Part shown: piece by piece, positions 47,242 to 57,638 of the stretch | Numbering within the stretch: position 1 is the stretch's first letter | Layout of the letters: each line of letters begins with the position of its first letter | Assembly (NCBI RefSeq): GCF_000188035.1 | Contig: NZ_AEUY02000005.1 | Span: 124,001 to 188,000 of the forward strand | Direction of reading: 5' to 3' | Length of the DNA stretch: 64,000 nt | From: Streptococcus pseudoporcinus LQ 940-04 | Lineage (GTDB): Bacteria; Bacillota; Bacilli; Lactobacillales; Streptococcaceae | Translations under genes and position numbers: made by a program | The notes under the pieces: generated by a model | Seen by the model: only the letters and a program-made list of their open reading frames with translations | What the model was told of the DNA's origin: nothing | The model's database searches: none

Positions 47242-47998
47242 TATTTAATTTAAAAGTTTGTGTTTCATTAAGGTTGATGACTGAATCTGAATAATCAGAA
47301 TGATCATTTTTTGCAAACTCAGAAGATTCAAGCTCTTTATTACTTTCATCAACTCGTCGTTGGAGTTCAGCCATTTCTTCTGGAGAAAATTGACGAGTTG
47401 CATCAAAGGACGCACTATCATTTGTTTCTGGAATATCTTCGTCAAGAACTTCTTTAACAACTTCTTTGAAAGCGGCATCTGAATTTTGAAGGTAAATAGC
47501 TGTGGGTTGCAATAACTCATCCCATTCTGGGGAATTTGATAAACTTAATTGAGACTCAATAGATGAAATTAAACGCTGGTGGAAAACACGTGTCTGACGT
47601 TTCAATTCTTCAGTTTCAACTGCAACTCGTTTTGCTTCATCAGTAGCATCACGCAGCATCTGATTAGCTTTTGCTTTGGACTCATCTAAGAGATGCTGTG
47701 CATCATAATTAGCCTTACTTACCAAGTTACTTGCCTCAGCGTTAGCAGAAGCCTTTACTTTTTCAGCAGTTTCTTGGGCAAGAATAACTGACTGACTTAG
47801 TGATTCTTTCATTTCATCGAAATAAGCTAATTTTTCTTCAAGTGTTTTGATTTTCGCTTCTTGCTCACGATTTTTCTTAACAAGAGCTTCATAATCATCA
47901 ACAACGATGTCTAAAAATTCATTTACTTCTTCTTCACTATAACCGCGTAATTTTGTTTTAAATGTTTTATCTTTAATTTCAAGTGCTGTAAGTGCCAT
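47231..47998 (-). CDS. divIVA: Cell division/polarity protein DivIVA
   Basis: DivIVA binds curved membrane at septa and poles and guides division and wall growth. The 255-residue protein has the N-terminal membrane-binding domain (LEIKDKTFKTKLRGYSEEEVNEFLDIV shortened), a long coiled coil, and an acidic C-terminal tail. AAGGAG precedes the ATG. It is the last gene of the ftsA operon, nine bases after ylmH. Confidence 0.95.
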   Translation of the reverse strand: MALTALEIKDKTFKTKLRGYSEEEVNEFLDIVVDDYEALVKKNREQEAKIKTLEEKLAYFDEMKESLSQSVILAQETAEKVKASANAEASNLVSKANYDAQHLLDESKAKANQMLRDATDEAKRVAVETEELKRQTRVFHQRLISSIESQLSLSNSPEWDELLQPTAIYLQNSDAAFKEVVKEVLDEDIPETNDSASFDATRQFSPEEMAELQRRVDESNKELESSEFAKNDHSDYSDSVINLNETQTFKLNIED

Positions 47999-48007
47999 TG
48001 TATCTCC

Positions 48008-48796
48008 TTATTTTTGCATTGTTTTGCTTATTGTAAGTTTGTACTTTCCCTTTTTGGTTAAACCATTATCCTCTAAAAGTTGAAATCTTCCAAAGCCTCT
48101 CACACTAATCAAGTCACCAATTCCAAGTAAGTCAGAAGCTTTCCTTGAAATTCGGTAATTGATTTTTACTTTTTCAGACTCGACTAATTTGATGGCTTGA
48201 CTTCTTGATAACTTAAAGACGTTAGCAATCAAGACATCCAGTCTTAAACTCGAAAAAAGCAATTCCAAGTGTTCCTCACCAACATTAGTCTGAATAAGGT
48301 TTTCTAACGAAACCTCTTTCAAAGTCACACTAGCCCTAGCAATTTTTGAAATATTTGTTATGGCATAAGAAAGCATTGATTTTGTTGTCATTACTTGAGC
48401 ATGTCCAGGTGCTACTAAAATATCACCTAATAAACTCCTTTGGATACCTAATTCATGAATAAAAGTTCCCAATATTTGAGCATGCTTTATAGTGTTAAAT
48501 TTAGCATTATAGCTTATATCAACAACTGCAAGTTCAAAATCACCTTCATTTAACTGATAATAATCTGGTGCAATAATGACACGTCCATATTCGGTATGAT
48601 AAAAATCACTTGATGAAAAGCAATGGCAATCGGAACTTGCAACTACTATTTTAAGTATTTCAACTTGCCTTGGATTCAAAAATTCAGTTAGATAAAAAGA
48701 ATAAGAATCTTCAACTCGCTGAATAATATCTTGTATTTTTTCAATAAAGGGGGTCTCACTTGGATGAAAATGTTGTTTAAAATCTTTTGTTGTCAT
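48008..48796 (-). CDS. ylmH: S4-domain RNA-binding protein YlmH
   Basis: YlmH binds ribosomes and helps rescue stalled translation; it is also listed as a division-cluster gene. The 262-residue protein has an N-terminal YlmH fold and a C-terminal S4 domain (LRLDVLIANVFKLSRSQAIKLVESEKVKIN shortened). Its start overlaps the ylmG stop by four bases. Confidence 0.92.
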   Translation of the reverse strand: MTTKDFKQHFHPSETPFIEKIQDIIQRVEDSYSFYLTEFLNPRQVEILKIVVASSDCHCFSSSDFYHTEYGRVIIAPDYYQLNEGDFELAVVDISYNAKFNTIKHAQILGTFIHELGIQRSLLGDILVAPGHAQVMTTKSMLSYAITNISKIARASVTLKEVSLENLIQTNVGEEHLELLFSSLRLDVLIANVFKLSRSQAIKLVESEKVKINYRISRKASDLLGIGDLISVRGFGRFQLLEDNGLTKKGKYKLTISKTMQK

Positions 48797-49053
48797 CCTA
48801 CCAATAGTCTTATTAAAAAATTACTTAAAAAATTGAGCGCAATCATAACCACGAAAACTGTAAAATCAATACCCGCAAACTGTAGTGGTAATTTTCGAAA
48901 TGGCTGTAAAATAGGTTCAACTAGTTGACAAACGAAACGGCCTAACCAAGTATCATAAGCGCCTGGGAACCAAGATAGTAAGGCATAACCAAGCAAAAGG
49001 TATGAATAAACCTTAATCAAATTGAGAACGATAACTAGAATGACTATCATCAT
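48793..49053 (-). CDS. ylmG: YggT/YlmG-family membrane protein
   Basis: This 86-residue protein has two membrane helices and the YggT signature (YSYLLLGYALLSWFPG, EPILQPFRKLPLQFAGIDFT). It belongs to the division cluster, and family members influence septation. It overlaps sepF by one base and ylmH by four. Confidence 0.92.
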   Translation of the reverse strand: MMIVILVIVLNLIKVYSYLLLGYALLSWFPGAYDTWLGRFVCQLVEPILQPFRKLPLQFAGIDFTVFVVMIALNFLSNFLIRLLVG

Positions 49054-49703
49054 TAACGTCTCTTCATATCAAAATCATAACCAAAATCTTGGTTACTATT
49101 TGGAATATTCATATCTTCAATATTAACAGATACATTAGAAGGGGTCAATAGATACATTGACGAACCAACTTTTTGTAGTGAACCATATAAAACTTTACTA
49201 GCACCATCAATAAAATCTAAGCAACGTCTTGCTTGCGCATCCAACATATATTGAAAATCTATCAAGACACATTCATTTCCAATCAGTAAATCAACAATTT
49301 CTTGAGCATCTTCATACTTTTTGGGATACTTCAAAGCAATTCTTGCTTGTTCAACTCTTGAGCCCTCTGATAAGTCATCTTGTTTTTTTACATGTGATCC
49401 CGAACCATATTGAGTTTGTCTGCGTTCTGATATATCTGAGGAATTGGGCCGTGCTTGTGGTTGGTAGTTTGGAAGAGGCTGTTGTTGCTCTACCTTATAA
49501 TTGCGACTAGGTTGAACTGGTCGATTGACAGACTGGTTGCTTTTATTAACTACCTGCTGTTGCGAGCTCTGACGAGCAGTTTGCGGTGGTCTTTGACTCT
49601 GTTGCTCCTCTACTTGCTGAACTGGAGCATCTTCTTCCACTTCACTGACGTCATCAGTATCAAAATAAGATACCACTTTATTAATTGTATCCTTAAATGC
49701 CAT
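49053..49703 (-). CDS. sepF: Cell division protein SepF
   Basis: SepF polymerises at the septum, binds the C-terminus of FtsZ and anchors it to the membrane. The 216-residue form has a short N-terminal membrane-targeting helix ([13 protein letters not shown]), a Gln/Pro-rich linker, and the SepF core ([20 protein letters not shown] shortened). I choose the ATG at 49703 with GGAG six bases upstream; the ATG at 49715 lies on the ylmE stop. Confidence 0.93.
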   Translation of the reverse strand: MAFKDTINKVVSYFDTDDVSEVEEDAPVQQVEEQQSQRPPQTARQSSQQQVVNKSNQSVNRPVQPSRNYKVEQQQPLPNYQPQARPNSSDISERRQTQYGSGSHVKKQDDLSEGSRVEQARIALKYPKKYEDAQEIVDLLIGNECVLIDFQYMLDAQARRCLDFIDGASKVLYGSLQKVGSSMYLLTPSNVSVNIEDMNIPNSNQDFGYDFDMKRR

Positions 49704-49714
49704 CTTTTTCTCCA

Positions 49715-50386
49715 TTACTTAAAGAAAGAAGTTCCAATACGCACAAAAGTTGCACCGTGCTGAATAGCGATTTCATAATCATTACTCATCCCCATGCTTA
49801 ACTCCGTAAAGGGCATATTCTTTCTGTCCTGTCGTTGCAATTCTTGTCTTAACTGTGCGGCTTGTTCAAAAATGTTATGAATGGTTTCTGAGTCTGCATC
49901 TAGTGGAGCTATAGTCATCAAACCCACTAAACGAATCTTGTCCAACTCAGCAATCTGTGGAAGAACTAAATTCACTTCATCAGGAGAGAAACCATGTTTA
50001 CTCTCTTCACCAGAAATATTAACTTGCAAAAAGCAATTAATAGGATGAGCAGCTCGCTTTTGAATTTCTTTAGCCAAGTTTAGGGAGTCCAAAGCATGAA
50101 AGTAGTCAACATGATTAATCACATCTTTTACTTTACGTCTTTGAAGACTGCCAATGAGATGCCAGGTGACATCTCTATCCTTTAGAGCCTCGTATTTTTC
50201 TAAAAATTTATCCACACGATTTTCTGCGAGATGCTTTATTCCAATATCAAGTAAAGCACTGGCAGTAGAAATATCTACATGTTTGGTAACAGCTACTACC
50301 TTTACATTTTCCTCTAAACGATTAGCTGCAACACATGCTTTATGGACCTGTTCAAAAATACTTTTTTTATTTTTTTCGAGATTCAT
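49715..50386 (-). CDS. ylmE: YggS/YlmE-family PLP homeostasis protein
   Basis: This 223-residue single-domain PLP-binding protein carries the Lys in VVAVTKHVD and the phosphate-binding [13 protein letters not shown]. It regulates free pyridoxal phosphate and amino-acid pools. It sits between ftsZ and sepF as in most Firmicutes division clusters. Confidence 0.93.
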   Translation of the reverse strand: MNLEKNKKSIFEQVHKACVAANRLEENVKVVAVTKHVDISTASALLDIGIKHLAENRVDKFLEKYEALKDRDVTWHLIGSLQRRKVKDVINHVDYFHALDSLNLAKEIQKRAAHPINCFLQVNISGEESKHGFSPDEVNLVLPQIAELDKIRLVGLMTIAPLDADSETIHNIFEQAAQLRQELQRQDRKNMPFTELSMGMSNDYEIAIQHGATFVRIGTSFFK

Positions 50387-50394
50387 TGATTAGT

Positions 50395-51717
<1,323 letters not shown>

Positions 51718-51767
51718 TTATCCTCACTTTATTACTATCTTTTAAACACCGTTATTTTATAAAATAA

Positions 51768-53135
51768 CTAGTCAAACATACTTCCAAAAATACCACGAAC
51801 CCGTTCCCCTAAGCCAGGTTTGGACTCAGCTGATGCTTGTTTGTCAAAATCAACGGGTGCATCTTGTTGCGAACTACTATAATGAGCTGTCTGCGCATTT
51901 CTAGACTCATTATAAGGTGGTATATAAGGCTCTTGACCATTAAAATCAATTGGTTTTCTACGCAACAATTCTTCGCCAGTAACGGCGCCTTGTGCTAAAA
52001 CATCAACTTCTGACATTTTACCAACATATTCGACTAAACTAATGACATTAGCAAACATTGGATTACGAATACCAACTTGATTAGGAACGTATAGCTTAAC
52101 ATTAGTCCCAAAGATTTCTTGAGCGATGTCAACAACTCCTGGAACAATTGCTCCGCCACCAATTAGCACAATCCCACCAGGCAATTCTAAAAGACGGCCA
52201 CGGTCTAAATCTTGTTTAACGCGATCTAAAATGTGACGGATACGCGCTGAGATAATTTCAGATAGATAACGTTCAGTGACCTCCACAGGCTCATCACTGC
52301 CTACAACGTCCACATTAACCGTTTCAGTCAAACTGGCTTCGTTAACATTCGCTTGACCGAAGTTGAATTTCAAAGCTTCAGCAATAGACATAGAGGTTTT
52401 TAAGACTTTTGAGATATCCTTAGTAATATAGTCTCCACCCTCAGAGTAGATATTAGTATATTGCAATTCTTGAGCGCGCATTGAGGCAACCGTAGTTTGA
52501 CCACCACCCATATCAATAACAGTCGCACCAAATTCACGTTCACCTTCATTTAAAACTGATCTAGCCATTGCAAGAGGAGTGATAATGATATTTTCAACTT
52601 TAATCCCCGCACGTTCAACTGTTTTACGCAAATTGTGCAAGATCGTACTTGGACCTGTATAAATTAACCCGCGCATCTCTAAGCGAATCCCCATCATGCC
52701 ACGTGGATCACGAATTCCTTGGAAACCATCTACAATGAATTCCTCTGGAACTAGAGAAATGACTTCACGTTCAGGCGTAATACTTTTAGTTAAAGCAGAT
52801 TTAACAACACTATCGACATCTTCATCTTTTATTTCTTTTGATTCGCTTGGTACTGGGATCATACCTTGCGTAGGTTCAATTTGTAGAAGATTTGCCGGAA
52901 GACCGACATTAATCTTATCAATAGCCATTCCTGCTTTTTCTTCTGCTTGTTCAACTGCTGTTTTAATGGCTACTGCAGCAGCTTCAATATCAATAATTAT
53001 TCCATCTTTTACGCCTGTACTAGGGACATTGCTAACACCGATAACATTCATTTCACCTGAAATAAACTCTGCAACAAGTACTTTAATCGAGCTAGTTCCT
53101 ATATCCAAACCAGTAAAAAAGCCATTTCTAGCCAT
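51768..53135 (-). CDS. ftsA: Cell division protein FtsA
   Basis: FtsA is the actin-like membrane anchor of the Z ring. The 455-residue protein has the phosphate-1 motif TGLDIGTSSIKVLV, the SHS2 1C domain, VIDMGGGQTT, and the C-terminal amphipathic helix (ERVRGIFGSMF). It leads the division operon and has its own extended -10 promoter and an 80-base leader. Confidence 0.97.
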   Translation of the reverse strand: MARNGFFTGLDIGTSSIKVLVAEFISGEMNVIGVSNVPSTGVKDGIIIDIEAAAVAIKTAVEQAEEKAGMAIDKINVGLPANLLQIEPTQGMIPVPSESKEIKDEDVDSVVKSALTKSITPEREVISLVPEEFIVDGFQGIRDPRGMMGIRLEMRGLIYTGPSTILHNLRKTVERAGIKVENIIITPLAMARSVLNEGEREFGATVIDMGGGQTTVASMRAQELQYTNIYSEGGDYITKDISKVLKTSMSIAEALKFNFGQANVNEASLTETVNVDVVGSDEPVEVTERYLSEIISARIRHILDRVKQDLDRGRLLELPGGIVLIGGGAIVPGVVDIAQEIFGTNVKLYVPNQVGIRNPMFANVISLVEYVGKMSEVDVLAQGAVTGEELLRRKPIDFNGQEPYIPPYNESRNAQTAHYSSSQQDAPVDFDKQASAESKPGLGERVRGIFGSMFD

Positions 53136-53207
53136 TCACTTGACCTCGCTATCTTTCCAAACTTTTACTATTCTAAAATCTGTTAAAAACAGAATTATTC
53201 AGTGGAT

Positions 53208-53216
53208 ATTATACCA
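53208..53216 (-). promoter_or_regulatory. ftsA operon extended -10 promoter
   Basis: On the minus strand TGGTATAAT, directly after the terminator at 53220-53247. The leader carries a small CTGTT/AACAG hairpin. Confidence 0.55.
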
Positions 53217-53219
53217 TAA

Positions 53220-53247
53220 AAAAACGTAAAATGTTATTATTTTACGC
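53220..53247 (-). terminator. Terminator of the murD-murG-divIB operon
   Basis: CGTAAAAT pairs with ATTTTACG and is followed by seven T on the minus strand. A second hairpin overlaps the divIB stop at 53356-53380. Confidence 0.75.
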
Positions 53248-53377
53248 ATTTTGTTATATAAACTTAATCTTTTTTGTCAATTTAATCAGATTACTGAAAA
53301 TCTGCTTTCATGGCTGTTTTCATGACAATTTACAGGTGATTTCTATGCTCCTTCCGAAAGTAAATACAAACTGTATT

Positions 53378-54562
53378 TTACTGAGCTGGCACATGAGCTA
53401 CTGCCTCCGAACTGGAACTTGCCGTAGGCTGAGTTTCAGAAGGTTGGGATGTATTTGTAGAGTTAACTGTTTGGTCTGTTGACGAACTTGTTTGATCATT
53501 AGTATTTGTCCCATCAGAAGGTTCTGTTTTTTGTTTAGGATTATCCTTTTTCTCTTCCTTAACTTCTGTCTCTTTAGCCTCAATGTCACTCGTTGTCGAA
53601 TAGATACCTACTTCCATGTCAACAATAGATTTAGCCTCTAAATTTTTCTGAATTTTAAGATAGTAAGGCATTTTTTTCAATAATTGGGATTGTGGGACTC
53701 TGATTGTATTTCCGTCCTGCATTTCAATGGTTAGTAAGTCCGCTGTTGAAGTGGAGTTGGCTAAGGAAACAGATTTAATCATTTTAACTAAACCTTCTGG
53801 TAATTTTGCCAAAGTTGCAACTAAATGTTGAATATCTTTTTCCTGAGTTAAGTTGATAATTAAAAAATTTTTAGGTAACTGACTTTTATTAACAATTGTA
53901 ACACGACGGCCATTTTCAAGAATCGGCTGAAATCCATTGTCAACTTGAGCATAAGCAATAATACGATATTCTTTAACATCAAATACAAAATGGTTTGGAA
54001 GCTGATAATGAATAGCAACATCTTTAACCCAAGGATTGCTAGTCTTAATAGCATTAGCGTGCTTTGCCGATGAAAAGAATACCGATAAAAAATATTCTGA
54101 TGGTTTAATTTGACTTTGACTGACAAGTTCTACTAAGCTAGTATGGTCGTTACCCTTTGAAGCGAATGTTTTTAATTTGCTATAAGGCGACAAGAAAAAA
54201 ATTGAAGCAATCAAAATCAAAAAACTCGTTAAAAGAACAGGTAGTGCCTTAATTAATGCTTTTTGTCTTTTGGTTTTTTCCTTTTTTACTTTGGGTTTTA
54301 CTTCTTCTTTGACCTTCTCTTCATCTACCTCACTATCAGTACCGATTTCGCTATCAGTATCTGACTTGTCATCAGCGTCTATTTCTTCGTCACTATTTTT
54401 TGATTGTAATCGGGCTTTTTTTTCACTAGCTAACTTTTCTTTAAGCTTACGTTCCTCCTCAGCTTGACTTTTCTTTTTTTCTAAAAATTCAATATTTCGC
54501 TTTTGCCATTCCGTCAAAACAAGAGGCTCTTTTTCAGGATTCGTTTTTTTCTTTTTCACCAT
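53378..54562 (-). CDS. divIB: Divisome protein DivIB/FtsQ
   Basis: DivIB links the Z ring to septal wall synthesis through FtsL and DivIC. The 394-residue protein has a long charged cytoplasmic tail (1-105), one membrane helix (about 106-125), a POTRA/beta domain and a Ser/Thr/Gln-rich C-terminal tail. This is the usual Streptococcus form. It abuts murG with no gap. Confidence 0.93.
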   Translation of the reverse strand: MVKKKKTNPEKEPLVLTEWQKRNIEFLEKKKSQAEEERKLKEKLASEKKARLQSKNSDEEIDADDKSDTDSEIGTDSEVDEEKVKEEVKPKVKKEKTKRQKALIKALPVLLTSFLILIASIFFLSPYSKLKTFASKGNDHTSLVELVSQSQIKPSEYFLSVFFSSAKHANAIKTSNPWVKDVAIHYQLPNHFVFDVKEYRIIAYAQVDNGFQPILENGRRVTIVNKSQLPKNFLIINLTQEKDIQHLVATLAKLPEGLVKMIKSVSLANSTSTADLLTIEMQDGNTIRVPQSQLLKKMPYYLKIQKNLEAKSIVDMEVGIYSTTSDIEAKETEVKEEKKDNPKQKTEPSDGTNTNDQTSSSTDQTVNSTNTSQPSETQPTASSSSEAVAHVPAQ

Positions 54563-55639
54563 TTAGTCTTCCTTAATTTTTGAGCTAAGGTCAGTCACTA
54601 ACATCTCATAAAATCTATCGGGAGGTGTGATTTCTTGCGATGTTGACATGGCCTTCATAAAAGAGTCTCGATGCGACACCAAGTAAGCAACCTCCTGTCT
54701 TAATTTTTCTAAACTGAGGTCGCTTTCCTTGATTTGACGAGAATATCCCTTTTTAACAAAATAGTCAGCATTCTCTATTTGGTCTCCACGACTTGCTTCT
54801 TTCCCCAAAGGTACAATCAAGTGAAGTTTTCGCATCGCTAGGAGTTCAAAAAGTGTATTGGAGCCACCCCGTGTAATGACAACATCTGCTAATGACATTA
54901 AAGGTTGATAAAAATCTGTGACGTAGTCTATTCGATAAAGATTCTTTTCAATTGTGTTCAAAGAGGCATCACCACTAATATTGATAACATTGAAATAGTC
55001 GGTCAAAGCTGATGTCTGACTAATCATCTGATTAAAGACCTTAGCTCCAGCAGAACCACCTACAAACAAGAGTGTTTTAAGCGACGGATCAAAATGCGCT
55101 TTAATTTTTTCACATTCGTCAGAGTAACACGCCTGAAGCTCACTAACTTTTGTGACAGCTCCAATTTGTTTAGCGTTCTTAAGATGATTTTCTGGTTCAA
55201 AGGTTGTGTACATCCTTGTTGCAAACTTTGAAGCAATTTTATTGGCTAGCCCCATAGAAATATCTGACTCATGTATGTAAACAGGACGTCCTAATAACTT
55301 AGCAGCGATAACGGGTGGTACAGAGACAAAGCCACCTTTTGAAAAGAGAGCTTTTGGCCTCACCTTTAAGATGATTGCAAGTGATTGTAAGAGCCCAATA
55401 GCAACTTTGAAAACGTCAATGAGATTCTGCCAAGAAAAATAACGTCGTAATTTTCCAGTTTTAATCCCGTGAAAAGTGACCTCTAAGCCCGACTTTTGCA
55501 GCTCTTTGTATTCAATCCCCTTTTTATCCCCAATATAATGAACTTCCCAACCATCTTGAATAAAATAAGGCATTAAGATAAGGTTTAGGGTGACGTGACC
55601 AACCGTTCCCCCACCTGTAAAAATAATTCTTTTAACCAT
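54563..55639 (-). CDS. murG: UDP-N-acetylglucosamine transferase MurG
   Basis: MurG converts lipid I to lipid II at the inner membrane face. The 358-residue protein starts [16 protein letters not shown], the glycine-rich loop of GT28 enzymes, and has the C-terminal donor domain with [10 protein letters not shown]. It overlaps murD by one base. Confidence 0.96.
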   Translation of the reverse strand: MVKRIIFTGGGTVGHVTLNLILMPYFIQDGWEVHYIGDKKGIEYKELQKSGLEVTFHGIKTGKLRRYFSWQNLIDVFKVAIGLLQSLAIILKVRPKALFSKGGFVSVPPVIAAKLLGRPVYIHESDISMGLANKIASKFATRMYTTFEPENHLKNAKQIGAVTKVSELQACYSDECEKIKAHFDPSLKTLLFVGGSAGAKVFNQMISQTSALTDYFNVINISGDASLNTIEKNLYRIDYVTDFYQPLMSLADVVITRGGSNTLFELLAMRKLHLIVPLGKEASRGDQIENADYFVKKGYSRQIKESDLSLEKLRQEVAYLVSHRDSFMKAMSTSQEITPPDRFYEMLVTDLSSKIKED

Positions 55640-56997
55640 TAGAACTCTCCTTTTAGATCTTCAATGGTCTTCAAAAACTCATCCCCACGGACTTCGAAAT
55701 TAGGATACATATCCCAGCTTGCATTAGCAGGGCTAAGTAAAATAATATCCCCAGCAAGAGCTTCCTTAAAGGCAATTCTTGTCGCTTCAGCCACATCTTT
55801 AGCATTGCTATGAGAAACTCCCGCCGTGTCCGCTGCTAGCTCCATTTTCCCAGCAGTTTCACCTATAAGAATCATCTTTTTGATTCCTTTGATATCTGGT
55901 ACCAGTTCATCAAAGCTGTTTCCACGGTCAAGCCCACCAGCAATTAAGATAAGATTTTCTTTGTCAAAACCTGAAAGTGCCTTCTGACAAGCTAATATAT
56001 TTGTTGATTTACTGTCATTGTAAAAGGTAATATCGTGTAATTGTCCCGCATATTGAAGACGGTGTTTAACCCCACCAAAATGCTTCAAAGTATCCACAAT
56101 AACGTGATTTGCGATATTAGACAGCTTAGCCACCACAATTGTTGCTAAAGCATTTTCTACGTTATGTAGTCCTGGCACTCCAATACTTGAAGCCTCCATA
56201 ATAAATTCACCGTTATAATAGAGTTTATCGCCTTGTAAATAAGCACCCTCAACTTCTTTTTTAGTCGAGAAATAAAGGACCTTTGCTTGGGTTTTTGAGG
56301 CTAGTACACGTGTTAATTCTTGATCAGCATTTAAAATGACATAGTCTTCATTAGTCATCCGTTGTTGGATATTCCATTTAGCTGCCACATAATTTTCTAA
56401 ACTTCCATGGTAGTCAATGTGTGTGGGTATTAGATTAGTGATTAAAGCTATATGCGGATGGAAGGCATCAACCCCCATCAATTGAAATGAAGATAATTCC
56501 ATCACAAGTCTATCCTTAGGCTCAGCCTTTAGCACAACTTCAGAAGCAGGATAGCCAATATTCCCAGATAAAAGAGCTGATTGACCGCCATGGTTTAAGA
56601 CATCTGCAATCATTGTGGTGGTCGTAGTTTTGCCATTAGAACCTGTAATAGCAATAATAGGTGCTTCAGATACTAAGTAAGCTAATTCAACTTCAGTTAA
56701 GACAGGAATTCCCTTAGCAAGAGCCTTTTCAACCATAGGATTTGAATAAGGTATCCCTGGATTCTTAATCATCAACTCGAAGTCTTCATCTAATAAGGCT
56801 AGCGGGTGGCTACCACAAACCACCTTAATTCCAAGCTCCAAAAGGGCTTGAGCAGCAGGGTTTTCTTCAAATGCTTTTCCGTCATTAACGGTCACTAAAG
56901 CACCCAGTTTCGTCAACAAACGTGCTGCCGCTTCACCTGATTTAGCTAATCCAAGAACAAGTACTTTTTTATTTTCGAAATTTGTTATTTTTTTCAT
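55639..56997 (-). CDS. murD: UDP-N-acetylmuramoylalanine--D-glutamate ligase
   Basis: MurD adds D-glutamate to the peptidoglycan precursor. The 452-residue form begins [21 protein letters not shown], has the ATP motif [12 protein letters not shown], and the C-terminal ligase domain with YNDSKSTN and GGLDRG. I choose the ATG at 56997 by family start; the longer frame to 57024 adds nine residues. It is the first gene of murD-murG-divIB. Confidence 0.95.
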   Translation of the reverse strand: MKKITNFENKKVLVLGLAKSGEAAARLLTKLGALVTVNDGKAFEENPAAQALLELGIKVVCGSHPLALLDEDFELMIKNPGIPYSNPMVEKALAKGIPVLTEVELAYLVSEAPIIAITGSNGKTTTTTMIADVLNHGGQSALLSGNIGYPASEVVLKAEPKDRLVMELSSFQLMGVDAFHPHIALITNLIPTHIDYHGSLENYVAAKWNIQQRMTNEDYVILNADQELTRVLASKTQAKVLYFSTKKEVEGAYLQGDKLYYNGEFIMEASSIGVPGLHNVENALATIVVAKLSNIANHVIVDTLKHFGGVKHRLQYAGQLHDITFYNDSKSTNILACQKALSGFDKENLILIAGGLDRGNSFDELVPDIKGIKKMILIGETAGKMELAADTAGVSHSNAKDVAEATRIAFKEALAGDIILLSPANASWDMYPNFEVRGDEFLKTIEDLKGEF

Positions 56998-57030
56998 TTT
57001 TTCACACTCTATCCATTCTAACACTTTATC

Positions 57031-57059
57031 ATTTTACCTTTATTTTCTAGCTTTTTCAA
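57031..57059 (-). promoter_or_regulatory. murD operon promoter
   Basis: On the minus strand TTGAAA (57054-57059), 17-bp spacer, TAAAAT (57031-57036). Confidence 0.7.
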
Positions 57060-57123
57060 GGCACAGCCCGTCCGATAATGGGTAAAAGCCAGTGACTAAA
57101 GTATTGTTATCTTGCTAAAAAAG

Positions 57124-57280
57124 AGTCTGGGACAAAAAGATATTAATTTTTGAGATTCCCTGCCATTAATTTTTCCAATTGATAAATGAAACCCAAAAAG
57201 CGAACAAAACTCATTTTCTGATACTCAGAATACTGTCTTGTTCGCTTTTTATATTTGAGCTTAGACTTTTGTCCCAGCCT
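57124..57280. repeat. MITE-like dispersed repeat, copy 2
   Basis: A 157-bp element bounded by 14-base inverted ends (AGTCTGGGACAAAA and TTTTGTCCCAGCCT, one mismatch). The central 56-nt hairpin lies at 57195-57250. Flanks match copy 1 (1161-1320) in inverted orientation, but the hairpin matches it in direct orientation with four mismatches, against many when inverted. It lies directly after the DUF3165 stop and can terminate that gene. Confidence 0.8.
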
Positions 57281-57283
57281 CCT

Positions 57284-57535
57284 TTAATCATTTTTATTCT
57301 TAGTTGGCATCCGTAAAATATCACGTAATGCAAAAAAACTTACTGCAATCATAGCTATTACAACGAATATTTCAGGGGGCGATTCTAGTATTTTAATCAA
57401 GCTCATTCCAGCTAATACAATTAAAAGTGCTACCAAGGCGACCAAACCTATCATTGACAAGGTGTTTTTGATACTTTTTGGTGCCATAAAAATATAATAG
57501 GAAACAATTAATATAGCAATAATTAAGTAGAACAA
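57284..57535 (-). CDS. DUF3165 small membrane protein
   Basis: This 83-residue protein has three hydrophobic helices and a basic tail (RMPTKNKND), matching the streptococcal DUF3165 family. Its function is unknown. It lies between typA and the repeat element, upstream of murD on the same strand. Confidence 0.75.
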   Translation of the reverse strand: MFYLIIAILIVSYYIFMAPKSIKNTLSMIGLVALVALLIVLAGMSLIKILESPPEIFVVIAMIAVSFFALRDILRMPTKNKND

Positions 57536-57581
57536 GGCTATCCTCTTTTCTAATTAATATCTAATGGTATCTGGGATAGAA

Positions 57582-57618
57582 AAAGACTTTTAAAAAGATT
57601 GACTTTTTAAAAATCTTT
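57582..57618 (-). terminator. Terminator of typA
   Basis: A 16-base AT-rich stem with one wobble (57582-57597, 57603-57618), five-base loop, T-run on the minus strand. Confidence 0.75.
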
Positions 57619-57638
57619 AATAATGTTAATGGCCATAT

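Noticed and set aside
52696..53229. 177-codon plus-strand frame opposite ftsA
   Set aside because: It is antisense to a certain gene, with no ribosome site and a Ser/Thr/Ile-rich shadow composition.
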